Positions 40,455 through 49,405 of a stretch of DNA of 64,000 nucleotides are shown in pieces. The notes below the pieces were generated by a model. The model saw nothing but the letters and a program-made list of their open reading frames with translations. It did not search any database and was not told where the DNA came from. A program made the position numbers and the translations under genes. How positions within the stretch are numbered: position 1 is the first letter of the stretch; each line of letters begins with the position of its first letter. Location of the stretch: NCBI GenBank assembly GCA_964503315.1, contig CAZCZL010000006.1:124001-188000 (forward strand), given 5' to 3'. This DNA comes from FEB-12 sp964503315 (GTDB lineage Bacteria > Zixibacteria > MSB-5A5 > GN15 > FEB-12).

Positions 40455-41027
40455 TTATTTCTTGATCTTGGCCGCTTCGCGGAAACCGATCTCGATCGCC
40501 TTGCGATTTTTGTCTTCGGTCCCACGCGGAGCGCGCGCCAGTACCGCCTCGGTCAGCGCCTCACGGGAAACACACCCGGTCAGTTCACCGATCGCCGCCA
40601 GCGCGATAACATTGGCCACCATGACGTGCCCGGCCTCTTCGCGAGCCAGACGCGTGAATGGCAGACCATAGTAATTCTCAGTCGGAACGTGCGTCACGAG
40701 AGTCGTATCGACTACCAGTGTTCCACCTTCCTTTAAATCCTCGTAATACTTGTCCATAGCCTCCTGCGTCATTGCAAGGAGCATGTCGAGCTTCATCGCC
40801 TTCGGATAGAATATCTCGTTGGAGGAGATCACGACATCCGATTTCGACGCGCCCCCGCGGGCTTCCGGACCGTATGACTGGGTCTGGACGACATTCCGTC
40901 CGTCGCCGCCGCCGATCGCTTCGCCCAGGATAACAGCCGCGAGGATCATCCCCTGACCGCCGGAACCGGAGAGGCGAACCTCAAAACGGTCCTGCGGTAT
41001 CTGTATCTTGTCGAGTATTTTGGCCAT
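40455..41027 (-). CDS. korC: 2-oxoacid:ferredoxin oxidoreductase gamma subunit
   Basis: 190 residues, the gamma-subunit pattern RFEVRLSGSGGQGMILAAVILGEAI ... QSYGPEARGGASKSDVVIS ... YPKAMKLDMLLAMTQEAMDKY. Fourth gene of a korDABC cluster, two bases after korB. Belongs to the four-subunit enzyme type. Neighbouring sucCD favours 2-oxoglutarate as substrate, but pyruvate or branched-chain oxoacids cannot be excluded by this subunit alone. Confidence 0.93.
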   Translation of the reverse strand: MAKILDKIQIPQDRFEVRLSGSGGQGMILAAVILGEAIGGGDGRNVVQTQSYGPEARGGASKSDVVISSNEIFYPKAMKLDMLLAMTQEAMDKYYEDLKEGGTLVVDTTLVTHVPTENYYGLPFTRLAREEAGHVMVANVIALAAIGELTGCVSREALTEAVLARAPRGTEDKNRKAIEIGFREAAKIKK

Positions 41028-41029
41028 GG

Positions 41030-41878
41030 TTACTTCCTCGCCGCCAGGGTATCGACCATCTTCTGGTATTCATCACAGAATTCGGTCTTGATGTTATCCT
41101 CATGCAGCTCGCCGGTGATGATCTTGCCGCGCAGTTCCTCGGGAGTCATGGTTTTGGCTTTGGACAGCGGCACCGCCAGCTCTTTGAACATCTTGATCAT
41201 GGCAACCGCATCCCCCTGCTTGTTCAACCGGCCATAGTAGGTATGGCAGTTGGACATCGCCTCGACCAGCGAGAAACCGTTGTGTTGAATCGCTTTCATG
41301 ATGAGTTTTTCGAGCTGCGGCGCATGGTGCACGGTCTGCCGTCCGACAAACGACGCACCGGCCGCCTGAGCCAACATGCAGGCATCAAACGCCTTTTCGG
41401 CGTTACCATACGGCGTGGTCGTTGAGAACGAACCTGCCGGAGTGGTCGGAGAACCCTGACCGCCCGTCATACCGTAGATGTAGTTGTTTATCAAAATGCA
41501 GGTGATATCGATATTGCGACGGCACGCGTGAATGAAGTGGTTGCCGCCGATAGCCAGCGCGTCGCCATCACCAGTGATGACGATCACTTTCATTTTCGGC
41601 TGGGCGAATTTGGCCCCGGTCGCGAACGCAAGCGCACGGCCGTGGGTCGTGTGCAGTGAGTTGAAATCAAGATAGACCGGCATACGACTGGTACAGCCGA
41701 TACCGGAGACCATGATGATCTCGTCCTTGTTAAGCCCCAGATTGTCAATCGCGCGGATCAAAGCACTCATGACGATCCCATTGCCGCATCCCGCGCACCA
41801 GACTGAAGGGAATTTCTTCCGCGGGCGAAGATAGGACAGGATAACGTCGGACTTATGTTTTTCGACTGTAGTTGCCAT
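41030..41878 (-). CDS. korB: 2-oxoacid:ferredoxin oxidoreductase beta subunit (TPP-binding)
   Basis: 282 residues. WCAGCGNGIVMSALIRAI holds the cluster/TPP-associated Cys residues; the TPP/Mg motif is GDGDALAIGGNHFIHACRRNIDITCILINN, followed by IYGMTGGQGSPTTPAGSFSTTTPYG. Matches KorB. Start overlaps the stop of korA by one base. Catalyses thiamine-dependent oxidative decarboxylation (or reductive carboxylation) at the cytoplasmic complex. Confidence 0.95.
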   Translation of the reverse strand: MATTVEKHKSDVILSYLRPRKKFPSVWCAGCGNGIVMSALIRAIDNLGLNKDEIIMVSGIGCTSRMPVYLDFNSLHTTHGRALAFATGAKFAQPKMKVIVITGDGDALAIGGNHFIHACRRNIDITCILINNYIYGMTGGQGSPTTPAGSFSTTTPYGNAEKAFDACMLAQAAGASFVGRQTVHHAPQLEKLIMKAIQHNGFSLVEAMSNCHTYYGRLNKQGDAVAMIKMFKELAVPLSKAKTMTPEELRGKIITGELHEDNIKTEFCDEYQKMVDTLAARK

Positions 41879-43014
41879 TAGAGCACCTCCTCCACCTTCT
41901 CGAGCAACTGCATTGGCGTCAGTATCTCGCCGTCATAACGTTGCACGGTGTGTATCTCGATATCGCGCGGCAGGATGCGACGGACCTCGTGCACTATCTG
42001 CCCCATATTCAGTTCGGCGACGATCACCTTGCGGCATCGGGCGCAGAGTTCTATCAACTGCTTGTCCGGGAATGGCCAGATAGTATAAAGCTGGATCGAG
42101 CCAACCTTGGCGCCTGCCTTACGCGCGATCGCGGCAGCCTGCATCGATGTGCGGGCGACTGTGCCGTATGAGATGAACGCGACCTCAGCGTCATCCATCA
42201 TCTCCACACGGAGCTTGGTGATCTCGTCAGTATAGTGCTCTATCTTGTTTCTGAGCTTATCCAGTTTCGGCCAGATCTCGTCGGCCCGGTTGGTCGAGAA
42301 GCCCATCGTATCATGGGTCAGACCGGTGACATTGTACCGATAACCTTCACCATACGACGGCATCGGTGAAACCAAATTCGGGGTCATGGCAAATGGCTCG
42401 AACTTGTCCGGCGAAACCGTCGGCTTGACGCGGTTAAAAATCTCGTATTCACCTGGTTCCGGAATGGTCACCATCTCGCGCATATGGCCAAGCACTTCGT
42501 CGAGCAGGATCGTCACCGGTGTGCGGAAACGCTCTGCCAGATTGAACGCGCGGATCGTTTCGGTCAGCGTGTCATTGACCGATGACGGCGCGATAGCAAT
42601 GGCGGTATAATCTCCATGCGTTCCCCAACGCGCCTGCATCGTATCGGACTGACTAACCTTGGTCGGCAGACCGGTCGAAGGACCACCGCGCTGGACATTG
42701 ACGATCACGCATGGCGTTTCAGTCATGTAGGCGTAGCCAATATTCTCGAGCATTAGCGAGAATCCCGGCCCGGAGGTCGCGGTCATCGCCTTGCGGCCGG
42801 TTATTGAGGCCGCGACAACAGCGGCGATCGACGCTATCTCATCTTCCATCTGGATGAAGCGTCCGCCAATCTTGGGTAACTCGCGTGCGCTTCCTTCGGC
42901 AACCTCTGTCGATGGCGTGATCGGGTATCCGGCGAAAAAGCTCAGACCGGAGTAGATCGCGCCTTGGACACAGGCGATATTCCCCTGCATTAATCTGCGT
43001 TTATGATCTGCCAC
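41878..43014 (-). CDS. korA: 2-oxoacid:ferredoxin oxidoreductase alpha subunit
   Basis: 378 residues. FFAGYPITPSTEVAE, MEDEIASIAAVVAASITGRKAMTATSGPGFSLM, and VNVQRGGPSTGLPTKVSQSD are the KorA pyrimidine-domain signatures. The C-terminal part has IGSIQLYTIWPFPDKQLIELCA and VVAELNMGQI. Starts eight bases after korD and overlaps korB by one base, so the complex is made as one operon. Confidence 0.95.
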   Translation of the reverse strand: MADHKRRLMQGNIACVQGAIYSGLSFFAGYPITPSTEVAEGSARELPKIGGRFIQMEDEIASIAAVVAASITGRKAMTATSGPGFSLMLENIGYAYMTETPCVIVNVQRGGPSTGLPTKVSQSDTMQARWGTHGDYTAIAIAPSSVNDTLTETIRAFNLAERFRTPVTILLDEVLGHMREMVTIPEPGEYEIFNRVKPTVSPDKFEPFAMTPNLVSPMPSYGEGYRYNVTGLTHDTMGFSTNRADEIWPKLDKLRNKIEHYTDEITKLRVEMMDDAEVAFISYGTVARTSMQAAAIARKAGAKVGSIQLYTIWPFPDKQLIELCARCRKVIVAELNMGQIVHEVRRILPRDIEIHTVQRYDGEILTPMQLLEKVEEVL

Positions 43015-43022
43015 TCTTCACC

Positions 43023-43289
43023 TCACTTGTAATTCGAGGTTATGGCGAAATCAGGGCAATGCTCCCAGCAGATCGCGCATTGAATACAGTCGGCCGGGCG
43101 GGCGAGCACTGGTTTGCCGTCTCGGTCGGGTTCAAATACCTGGGTCGGGCAGAAGGCGATACAGATATTACAAGCCTTGCACCAACTCAGGTTAATGTTC
43201 AGCGGGGCTGGGCCGTTCGAATAATCATACTTATTCTTGATCGGCTTCTTTCCGGTCGTCGACTCGGCCCCGGTTGATTGATCAGCCAT
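43023..43289 (-). CDS. korD: 2-oxoacid:ferredoxin oxidoreductase delta subunit (2[4Fe-4S] ferredoxin)
   Basis: 88 residues. Two clusters of four Cys each: CKACNICIAFCP and CIQCAICWEHCP, separated by ~28 residues. N-terminal ~30 residues (STGAESTTGKKPIKNKYDYSNGPAP) are a linker. First gene of the kor cluster, 55 bases after sucD. Passes electrons between the complex and soluble ferredoxin. Confidence 0.94.
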   Translation of the reverse strand: MADQSTGAESTTGKKPIKNKYDYSNGPAPLNINLSWCKACNICIAFCPTQVFEPDRDGKPVLARPADCIQCAICWEHCPDFAITSNYK

Positions 43290-43344
43290 TGCGTTACCTC
43301 TATCAATTCAGTGTGCAGATGCACAAGTACGACATTTTGCTCTA

Positions 43345-44370
43345 TTATTTACGCTTTTTCGGAGAAAGCGCAACTCTTTTTGTCCCTTTTTTCACAATCT
43401 TCGACTTCCCTGCCGTTTTTTTCACCTTCGGCGCCGATTTCCCGGCCTTCGTCGTAGTTTTTCCCTTTTTGGGAGAGGATTTCGCCGACTTTTTAGTACG
43501 GTTTTTCATCAGTTCCGCGAGAAGAATCGGAATCTCGGTCGGCGAGAACGCCACCGGAATACCTACCTTATTCAGGGCCCCGATCTTCTCTTTCGCGGTG
43601 CCACTGCCGCCGGAAATGATTGCGCCGGCATGTCCCATCCGCTTTCCGGGCGGAGCGGTCTGACCGGCAATGAACGAAACGACCGGCTTGGTAACATTCT
43701 TCTTAATGAATTCCGCGGCCATCTCTTCATCCGAGCCACCGATCTCACCAAGCATCACTATAGCTTTGGTCTCCGGATCAGCCTGGAAAGCCTCAAGACA
43801 ATCGATGAAATTGGTCCCATTGACCTGGTCGCCGCCAATACCAACGCACGAGGTCTGGCCCATTCCGGCTTGAGTTAGTGCCCAGATCGCTTCATAGGTC
43901 AGCGTCCCGGAGCGCGATACCACGCCGACATGCCCCTTCTTCACGATGTTACCCGGAAGAATCCCGACTTTGCTGAGATCGGGCGAAATGAGACCGGGGC
44001 AATTCGGACCGATAAGTCGCACACCTTTTGAGCGCAAGTACGGAAGCACTTTCATCATATCGTTAGCCGGCACACCTTCAGTGATGCAAACGATCAGTTT
44101 CACACCGGCATCAGCCGCTTCGAAAATTGCATCGACTGAAAACGCCGGGGGAACATATATGACTGAGCAATTCGCGCCGGTCGCTTTGACCGCTTCTTCC
44201 ATAGTATTGAATACTGGAATGGAACCGATCTTGGTGCCACCTTTGCCGGGGGTCACACCGCCGACGACATCGGTGCCGTATTTCTTCATCTGTTCCGCGT
44301 GGAAGGAACCATCACGGCCGGTGATCCCCTGGACCACCACTTTGGTCTTTTTGTCTATGAATATTGCCAT
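43345..44370 (-). CDS. sucD: Succinyl-CoA synthetase alpha subunit with lysine-rich tail
   Basis: 341 residues; the family is usually ~290. CoA-binding (VVVQGITGRDGSFHAEQM), GPNCPGLISP, and active-site His247 in MGHAGAIISGGSGTAKEK. The conserved core ends near residue 290 (PILLAELMKN). The last 51 residues are a low-complexity tail with 19 Lys and 3 Arg (KKSAKSSPKKGKTTTKAGK and similar), like a histone H1 tail. The DNA and frame are uninterrupted to the TAA stop at 43345. Pairs with sucC, ten bases upstream. Makes ATP or GTP from succinyl-CoA, or the reverse. Confidence 0.95.
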   Translation of the reverse strand: MAIFIDKKTKVVVQGITGRDGSFHAEQMKKYGTDVVGGVTPGKGGTKIGSIPVFNTMEEAVKATGANCSVIYVPPAFSVDAIFEAADAGVKLIVCITEGVPANDMMKVLPYLRSKGVRLIGPNCPGLISPDLSKVGILPGNIVKKGHVGVVSRSGTLTYEAIWALTQAGMGQTSCVGIGGDQVNGTNFIDCLEAFQADPETKAIVMLGEIGGSDEEMAAEFIKKNVTKPVVSFIAGQTAPPGKRMGHAGAIISGGSGTAKEKIGALNKVGIPVAFSPTEIPILLAELMKNRTKKSAKSSPKKGKTTTKAGKSAPKVKKTAGKSKIVKKGTKRVALSPKKRK

Positions 44371-44380
44371 GGTTGACTCC

Positions 44381-45520
44381 TTATGCCTCCACTCCGGCCA
44401 GACTGATTGCTTTTTGCACTACTCCATCCAACGTATCCGCGGTCGGGAGCTTGTAGCTGGCGAGGATCTTCTGTGCTTCCTTTTCATTGGTACCGGTCAG
44501 ACGAATGACAATCGGCACTCGCGGCTTCAGTTCATTGAGCGCGGCGACAATCCCATTAGCGACATCATCACAGCGGGTGATCCCGCCAAAGATATTAAAG
44601 AGAATTGCCTTCACATTCGGGTCACTCAGAATGATCTGCATCGCTGTGACCACTTTTTGCGGATTGGAAGATCCGCCGATATCGAGGAAGTTGGCCGGCT
44701 CGCCGCCGTAACGCTTCACCAGATCCATGGTCGCCATCGCCAGACCGGCTCCGTTGACGATACACCCGATATTGCCGTCGAGTTTGACGAACGATAAGTC
44801 GGCCTCGCGGGCCTTCACTTCGGCCGGGTCTTCGGCGTCCAGATCGCGCATCTCGGCTATCCGTTTTTGGCGGAAGAGCCCGTTGTCATCGACATTCAGT
44901 TTGGCATCGAGTGCGATAACATTCCCACCCGCGGTCGTGATGAGCGGGTTGATTTCAACGAGCGAGGCATCATACTTCCAGAACAGGCCGTACAGCTTCT
45001 GAATAATATCCGCCGCCTGACGAACCTGATTGATATCGCGATACAGTTTGTATGCGAGATTACGGGCTTCAAATGCCTGCAGACCACGCACCGGGTCAAC
45101 ATACAGCTTGTGTATCTTTTCCGGAGTTTTGGCTGCTACTTCTTCAATATCAACACCGCCTGCCGCTGAAACCATGATGACCGGACGCTTGGTGACGCGG
45201 TCAAGAATGATCCCGACATACGACTCAGAAAGTATGTCCTCGGCGACTGTGACCAGCACTTTTTTGACGGTCAGTCCTTTGATATCCATGCCCAATATCT
45301 TCTGGGCCAGGACGCGCGCGGCTTCAGCGTTCTCAGCGAACTTCACGCCGCCAGCCTTGCCTCGGCCGCCGACATGGACCTGCGCCTTGACCATGACCGG
45401 CTTGTTGAATTTCTCTGCGATGCTGAATGCCTCGGCAGGGGTGGTGGCCACTGACCCTCCCGGTACCGGTATCCCGGCATCGGCAAACAGCTCTTTGGCT
45501 TGATACTCGTGGATCTTCAT
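44381..45520 (-). CDS. sucC: Succinyl-CoA synthetase beta subunit (ADP/GDP-forming)
   Basis: 379 residues. ATP-grasp fold: MKIHEYQAKELFADAGIPVPGG, VKAQVHVGGRGKAGGVKFA, then SLVEINPLITTAGGNVIALDAKLN and the C-terminal FNIFGGITRCDDVANGIV. Start overlaps the cca stop (ATGA). Forms the heterodimer with SucD. Nucleotide specificity cannot be read from these motifs alone. Confidence 0.96.
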   Translation of the reverse strand: MKIHEYQAKELFADAGIPVPGGSVATTPAEAFSIAEKFNKPVMVKAQVHVGGRGKAGGVKFAENAEAARVLAQKILGMDIKGLTVKKVLVTVAEDILSESYVGIILDRVTKRPVIMVSAAGGVDIEEVAAKTPEKIHKLYVDPVRGLQAFEARNLAYKLYRDINQVRQAADIIQKLYGLFWKYDASLVEINPLITTAGGNVIALDAKLNVDDNGLFRQKRIAEMRDLDAEDPAEVKAREADLSFVKLDGNIGCIVNGAGLAMATMDLVKRYGGEPANFLDIGGSSNPQKVVTAMQIILSDPNVKAILFNIFGGITRCDDVANGIVAALNELKPRVPIVIRLTGTNEKEAQKILASYKLPTADTLDGVVQKAISLAGVEA

Positions 45521-46926
45521 TCGTTGCTATCCTTATCGTGAATTGAATCTGCAGTCCCATCCAGGATCATCTGATAATATTCGCGCGCGTATTTTTCGAG
45601 GATGTCGCGCTGATTGTCCGCGGGGTTATCCAACACTTTTTCCATCAGATGATTTAATACCTTCCCGACCGGCGGACTTGGCGGGATACTGAACATGGTC
45701 ATGATATCATGCCCCGACAAAGCAAGATCGCTCAGCCCGAAAGGCGGCTTTTTGTCGAGCTCTGTCTTTATCTCAGCCTCGAATTGGTCAACATCGTCCG
45801 TTCTCCCGCCCATCCCCTGTCCCGCGACATCAGCTCGTCGCAATTCAAGCAGATCCCAGATAAGATCAGTCCCCACTTTGCGCACGAGGCGACGAAGCCC
45901 CTTATCGGAAACGGCAGTGGTAAACATATGACGTTCCACCAGCGTCGAGACATCTTTGGTGAGGTCATTGGAAAAGCGGAGCCTGCGCATGATATCACGG
46001 GCAGTCTTGGCGCCACCCATTTCGTGACCGTAGAAGGTCGCGCGGTCCCCTTCATCAGAGACGCGGCGATGTTGCGGCTTCCTGATATCGTGGAAAAGCG
46101 CGGCAAGGCGCAGCCGTAGCGATGGCTTGGCGGCATCCAGCACATGAAGAGTATGCTCGAACACATCGTATTTATGGTATGGCCCCGGCTGGGTGACACC
46201 GACGCACGCTTCCAGCTCAGGGAGAATATGCTTGAGCAGACCGGTCGTCTGCATAATGCGGAACCCCTCAGATGGCTTCTCCGCGCGCTCGAGCAACTTG
46301 GTCAGTTCATCGGCAATCCTTTCCGCCGAAACAGTCTTGATGAGTTCGGCGTGCTCGCGTATAGATCGAAATGTTTCCGGTTCGATCATGAAATTGAACC
46401 GGGCGGCAAACTGCACCGCGCGCAACATGCGAAGCGGATCTTCGACAAACGACTGCGGTGAAGTCATCCTGATCATTCGAGCCTTCAGATCAACCTGACC
46501 CTGCAGCGGGTCCACCAACTGGTCGGTATCCAATGAAAGCGCCATGGCATTGATCGTGAAGTCGCGACGGATCAGGTCGTCTTCCACCGGAATATTCGGG
46601 TCAAAGGAGACATCAAAGTCTTTGTGACCAACACCAGTAGAATGCTCTCTACGCGGGAGTGAAATATCGAATGTGTATTGATTGCCCTTGCGGAATTGCG
46701 TGAACTTGATCACGCCGAAAGAGCGGCCGACCAGATCGACCCGGCCGTGCTGTTTGAGAATAGAAGTCAGATCATCGTACCGGATACCCGTCACAAGATA
46801 GTCGTGGTCCTTGACCGCGCGATGCGCCTGCAGCAAACGGTCGCGGACTGCGCCGCCGACTTCGTATATGCGACCGGTTTTAAGGATATCGTCGATCGCT
46901 TCTTGTGACAGTCTACACATGCTCAA
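45517..46926 (-). CDS. cca: CCA-adding-type tRNA nucleotidyltransferase with HD domain
   Basis: 469 residues. Class II nucleotidyltransferase head: IYEVGGAVRDRLLQAHRAVKDHDYLV with the DxD catalytic acids; LIRRDFTINAMALSLDTDQLVDPLQGQVDL; DPLRMLRAVQFAARFNFMI. An HD domain follows (LAALFHDIRKPQHRR...YGHEMGGAKTARDIMRRLRFS). This is the HD-carrying bacterial type that adds CCA to tRNA 3' ends and removes cyclic phosphates; a poly(A) polymerase role is less likely because of the HD domain. Overlaps both neighbours by 4 bases (ATGA), embedded between carbamate kinase and sucC. Confidence 0.9.
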   Translation of the reverse strand: MSMCRLSQEAIDDILKTGRIYEVGGAVRDRLLQAHRAVKDHDYLVTGIRYDDLTSILKQHGRVDLVGRSFGVIKFTQFRKGNQYTFDISLPRREHSTGVGHKDFDVSFDPNIPVEDDLIRRDFTINAMALSLDTDQLVDPLQGQVDLKARMIRMTSPQSFVEDPLRMLRAVQFAARFNFMIEPETFRSIREHAELIKTVSAERIADELTKLLERAEKPSEGFRIMQTTGLLKHILPELEACVGVTQPGPYHKYDVFEHTLHVLDAAKPSLRLRLAALFHDIRKPQHRRVSDEGDRATFYGHEMGGAKTARDIMRRLRFSNDLTKDVSTLVERHMFTTAVSDKGLRRLVRKVGTDLIWDLLELRRADVAGQGMGGRTDDVDQFEAEIKTELDKKPPFGLSDLALSGHDIMTMFSIPPSPPVGKVLNHLMEKVLDNPADNQRDILEKYAREYYQMILDGTADSIHDKDSNE

Positions 46927-47885
46927 TCTGGTACGATCCGTGTCCCTGCCTCGCCGACAACCGCCTTGCGGGCATTGCGGAACGAGGTGATGGTCACCAT
47001 ATCGCCGCCATCCTCTATGAATTTGATAGCGGCCAGTATTTTCGGCCCCATGGAACCGGCCGGGAAATGACCATCGGCGTAATATTTCTTTAGCTCCGAG
47101 AGCGTTACCCGCTCCAATATCTTCTGGTCCGGCTTATTGAAATTGATCGCGACATTGTCAACCGAGGTCAGGATAGACAGAATCCCTGCGCCGATCTCTT
47201 TGGCGAGGACTGCCGAGCCGAGATCTTTGTCGATAACGGCATCCATACCTTCAAGCAGTCCGCGATGATCGATATATACCGGAATGCCGCCACCACCACC
47301 AGCGATGACGATCGTGCCGCTGTCGACCAGTGTCTTGATGGTCTTCGCCTCGATCGCCGTTTGTGGCATTGGCGACGGCACCACGCGACGCCAACCGCGG
47401 TTGCCATCCTGTTTCATCTGCCAGTCGCGCGTCTCGGAGAAGACCTTGGCGTCTTCTTCGGTATAGAACTGGCCGATATACTTGGTCGGGTTTTTGACGG
47501 CCGGGTCATGCTCATCCACCAACATCTGGGTGATGATAGTGACCACGGGGCGATCTATCCCTTCCTGCTTCAGTCGGTTCTGCAGCGACTGCTCGATCAT
47601 ATAGCCCATGCCCCCCTCGGTATCGGCAACGAGCACGCCGAGAGGCAGGATAGGGGCCTTGCCACGAGCCAGCTCAACTCTTAACAGACAGTTGCCGACC
47701 TGTGGTCCGTTGCCGTGTGTGACCACCAGATGGTAGCCGTCACGCGCCAATTCGACGATCCCGTCAAGCGAAGATCGCGTATTGGCAAACTGATTGGCGA
47801 TGGTATCTTCCTGGCCCGGTAAGGTGATCGCGTTGCCGCCAAGTGCGATGACGGCAGTCTTACTTTTCGAATGCTTCGGGTTCAC
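46923..47885 (-). CDS. arcC: Carbamate kinase
   Basis: 320 residues from the GTG at 47885, giving KTAVIALGGNAITLPGQEDT as in the family; the open frame extends 240 bases upstream into an unlikely Arg-rich leader and across a GC-rich hairpin. Signatures: HGNGPQVGNCLLRVELA, DTEGGMGYMIEQSLQN, VIAGGGGGIPVY, VIDKDLGSAVLAKEIGA, and the C-terminal HFPAGSMGPKILAAIKFIEDGG. The terminus GEAGTRIVPD is typical. Makes ATP from carbamoyl phosphate and ADP, or the reverse. No arginine deiminase is seen; it sits next to the CpgS-like GTPase. Confidence 0.93.
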   Translation of the reverse strand: MNPKHSKSKTAVIALGGNAITLPGQEDTIANQFANTRSSLDGIVELARDGYHLVVTHGNGPQVGNCLLRVELARGKAPILPLGVLVADTEGGMGYMIEQSLQNRLKQEGIDRPVVTIITQMLVDEHDPAVKNPTKYIGQFYTEEDAKVFSETRDWQMKQDGNRGWRRVVPSPMPQTAIEAKTIKTLVDSGTIVIAGGGGGIPVYIDHRGLLEGMDAVIDKDLGSAVLAKEIGAGILSILTSVDNVAINFNKPDQKILERVTLSELKKYYADGHFPAGSMGPKILAAIKFIEDGGDMVTITSFRNARKAVVGEAGTRIVPD

Positions 47886-47944
47886 TGGTGATACGCCTGA
47901 ATGAGCGAGCGGCCGCTGCCGGCCGCCCGCTATTCTCATCCGTG

Positions 47945-49306
47945 TTAGCGCTTCTTCCCTTTCGCAACAGACTTCTTGGTCTTGAACCCGAATTTCTGGG
48001 CCAGCACGGTCTCGATATTCGGCGTGCCGATCTCCTGCAAGCTGTAGAACACGCGGGCGGTCGGTTTGTTGATCTTGATGATCCGGCTGAGATCGATCGG
48101 TGTGGCGATCAACACCAGGTCGCACTTGGTGCGATTGATCGTTGTCTCCAGATCCTTTACCTGCTTGTCGCCATAACCCATCGCCGGCAGAAGCGTACCG
48201 ATATTGGGATATTTGGTGTAGGTGTCGGTGATCGACTGAACCGTGAACGGCCGCGGATCGACCAGTTCGGCCGCGCCATACTTCTCGGCCGCAACCACAC
48301 CAGCGCCGTACGTCATTTCGCCGTGCGTGAGAGTCGGGCCATCCTCGACTACCAACACACGCTTGCCGCGGATCAACTCCGGCTTGTCGACCTCGATCGG
48401 TGACGCACCATCGATAACGACCGCGGTCGGATTGTATTTGCGAATATTCTCCCGCAGATACGAGACGTTTTCCGGGTCGGCGGAATCGATCTTGTTAATG
48501 ACGATGCAATCAGCCATCAACAGGTTGTTCTGGCCCGGATAGTAGCTTATCTCATGACCGGGACGGTGTGGGTCGACTACCGTGATATGGAGATCCGGCT
48601 TGTAGAACGGCATATCGTTGTTGCCACCGTCCCACAATACGACATCGGCCTCGCGCTCCGCCTTGCGGATGATCGCTTCATAATCAACGCCGGCGTACAC
48701 AGTGACGCCATTGACGATATGCGGTTCGTATTCTTCACGCTCTTCGATCGTGCATTTGTGTTTGACCAGATCCTTGAGCGAGGCGAAACGCTGAACTGCC
48801 TGAGCGGCCAGATCACCGTATGGCATAGGGTGACGGATCGCGACGACCTTTTTCCCCATCGCCTGCAATACTTCAGCCACTTTGCGGGTGGTCTGGGACT
48901 TGCCGGAGCCGGTACGAATAGCGCAGACCGCTACGACCGGCTTCGCGCATTTGATCATGGTTGGGCGTCCGCCCTCAAAAGCAAATCGCGCACCGGTCGC
49001 CATGACGTAGGCCGCTTTTTCCATGACGTACTGATAGGAAACATCGGAGTACGAGAAGACGACCTCATCTACCCCATGCTTCTTCACCAGGCCAAGCAAT
49101 TCCTTCTCATCGTGGATCGGAATCCCCTTCGGGTAGAGCTTGCCGGCCAGGGCGGCCGGGTAGCGACGGCCATCGATATCCGGGATCTGCGTGGCGGTAA
49201 AGGCGACTATCTCCACCGAATCATTGTCGCGATAGAGAGTGTTGAAGTTATGGAAATCGCGACCCGCGGCTCCCATTATGATGATCTTTCTCTTCTTCGT
49301 CAGCAT
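47945..49306 (-). CDS. CpgS-like NTPase (cyclic 2,3-diphosphoglycerate synthetase family)
   Basis: 453 residues. N-terminal NAD-like/CoA-like fold (KIIIMGAAGRDFHNFNTLYRDNDSVEIVAF, then QIPDIDGRRYPAALAGKLYPKGIPI) and a P-loop domain with AIRTGSGKSQTTRKVAEVLQ, VLWDGGNNDMPFY, ITVVDPHRPGHEISYYPGQNNLLMADCIVINK. This combination matches the cyclic 2,3-diphosphoglycerate synthetase-like GTPase family, which in bacteria has no proven activity. The C-terminal end is basic (KTKKSVAKGKKR). ATG with GGAGG six bases upstream. Starts the long run to icd, 59 bases before carbamate kinase. Confidence 0.7.
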   Translation of the reverse strand: MLTKKRKIIIMGAAGRDFHNFNTLYRDNDSVEIVAFTATQIPDIDGRRYPAALAGKLYPKGIPIHDEKELLGLVKKHGVDEVVFSYSDVSYQYVMEKAAYVMATGARFAFEGGRPTMIKCAKPVVAVCAIRTGSGKSQTTRKVAEVLQAMGKKVVAIRHPMPYGDLAAQAVQRFASLKDLVKHKCTIEEREEYEPHIVNGVTVYAGVDYEAIIRKAEREADVVLWDGGNNDMPFYKPDLHITVVDPHRPGHEISYYPGQNNLLMADCIVINKIDSADPENVSYLRENIRKYNPTAVVIDGASPIEVDKPELIRGKRVLVVEDGPTLTHGEMTYGAGVVAAEKYGAAELVDPRPFTVQSITDTYTKYPNIGTLLPAMGYGDKQVKDLETTINRTKCDLVLIATPIDLSRIIKINKPTARVFYSLQEIGTPNIETVLAQKFGFKTKKSVAKGKKR

Positions 49307-49405
49307 TCTAAACCTCCTGCTACTAGCTATTCGTTACTCGATTGACAGCGTGTTCTCGAACTCACCAGGTTGGTTTATATCGAGGACGACTGCCAGATGT
49401 AACGG

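Noticed and set aside
40440..40460. Third Rex-like site near ndk (TTGTTCGTTATTTCTTG)
   Set aside because: The right half does not match TTCACAA; too many mismatches.
45517..46926. Poly(A) polymerase rather than CCA transferase
   Set aside because: The HD domain and the pattern of the head domain favour the CCA-adding type, though a run of substrate tests would be needed to exclude overlap in activity.
47888..48125. Upstream extension of carbamate kinase by 80 residues
   Set aside because: The extension is Arg/Asp/Gln-rich, overlaps the end of the CpgS-like gene and runs through a GC hairpin; family proteins start at the GTG chosen.
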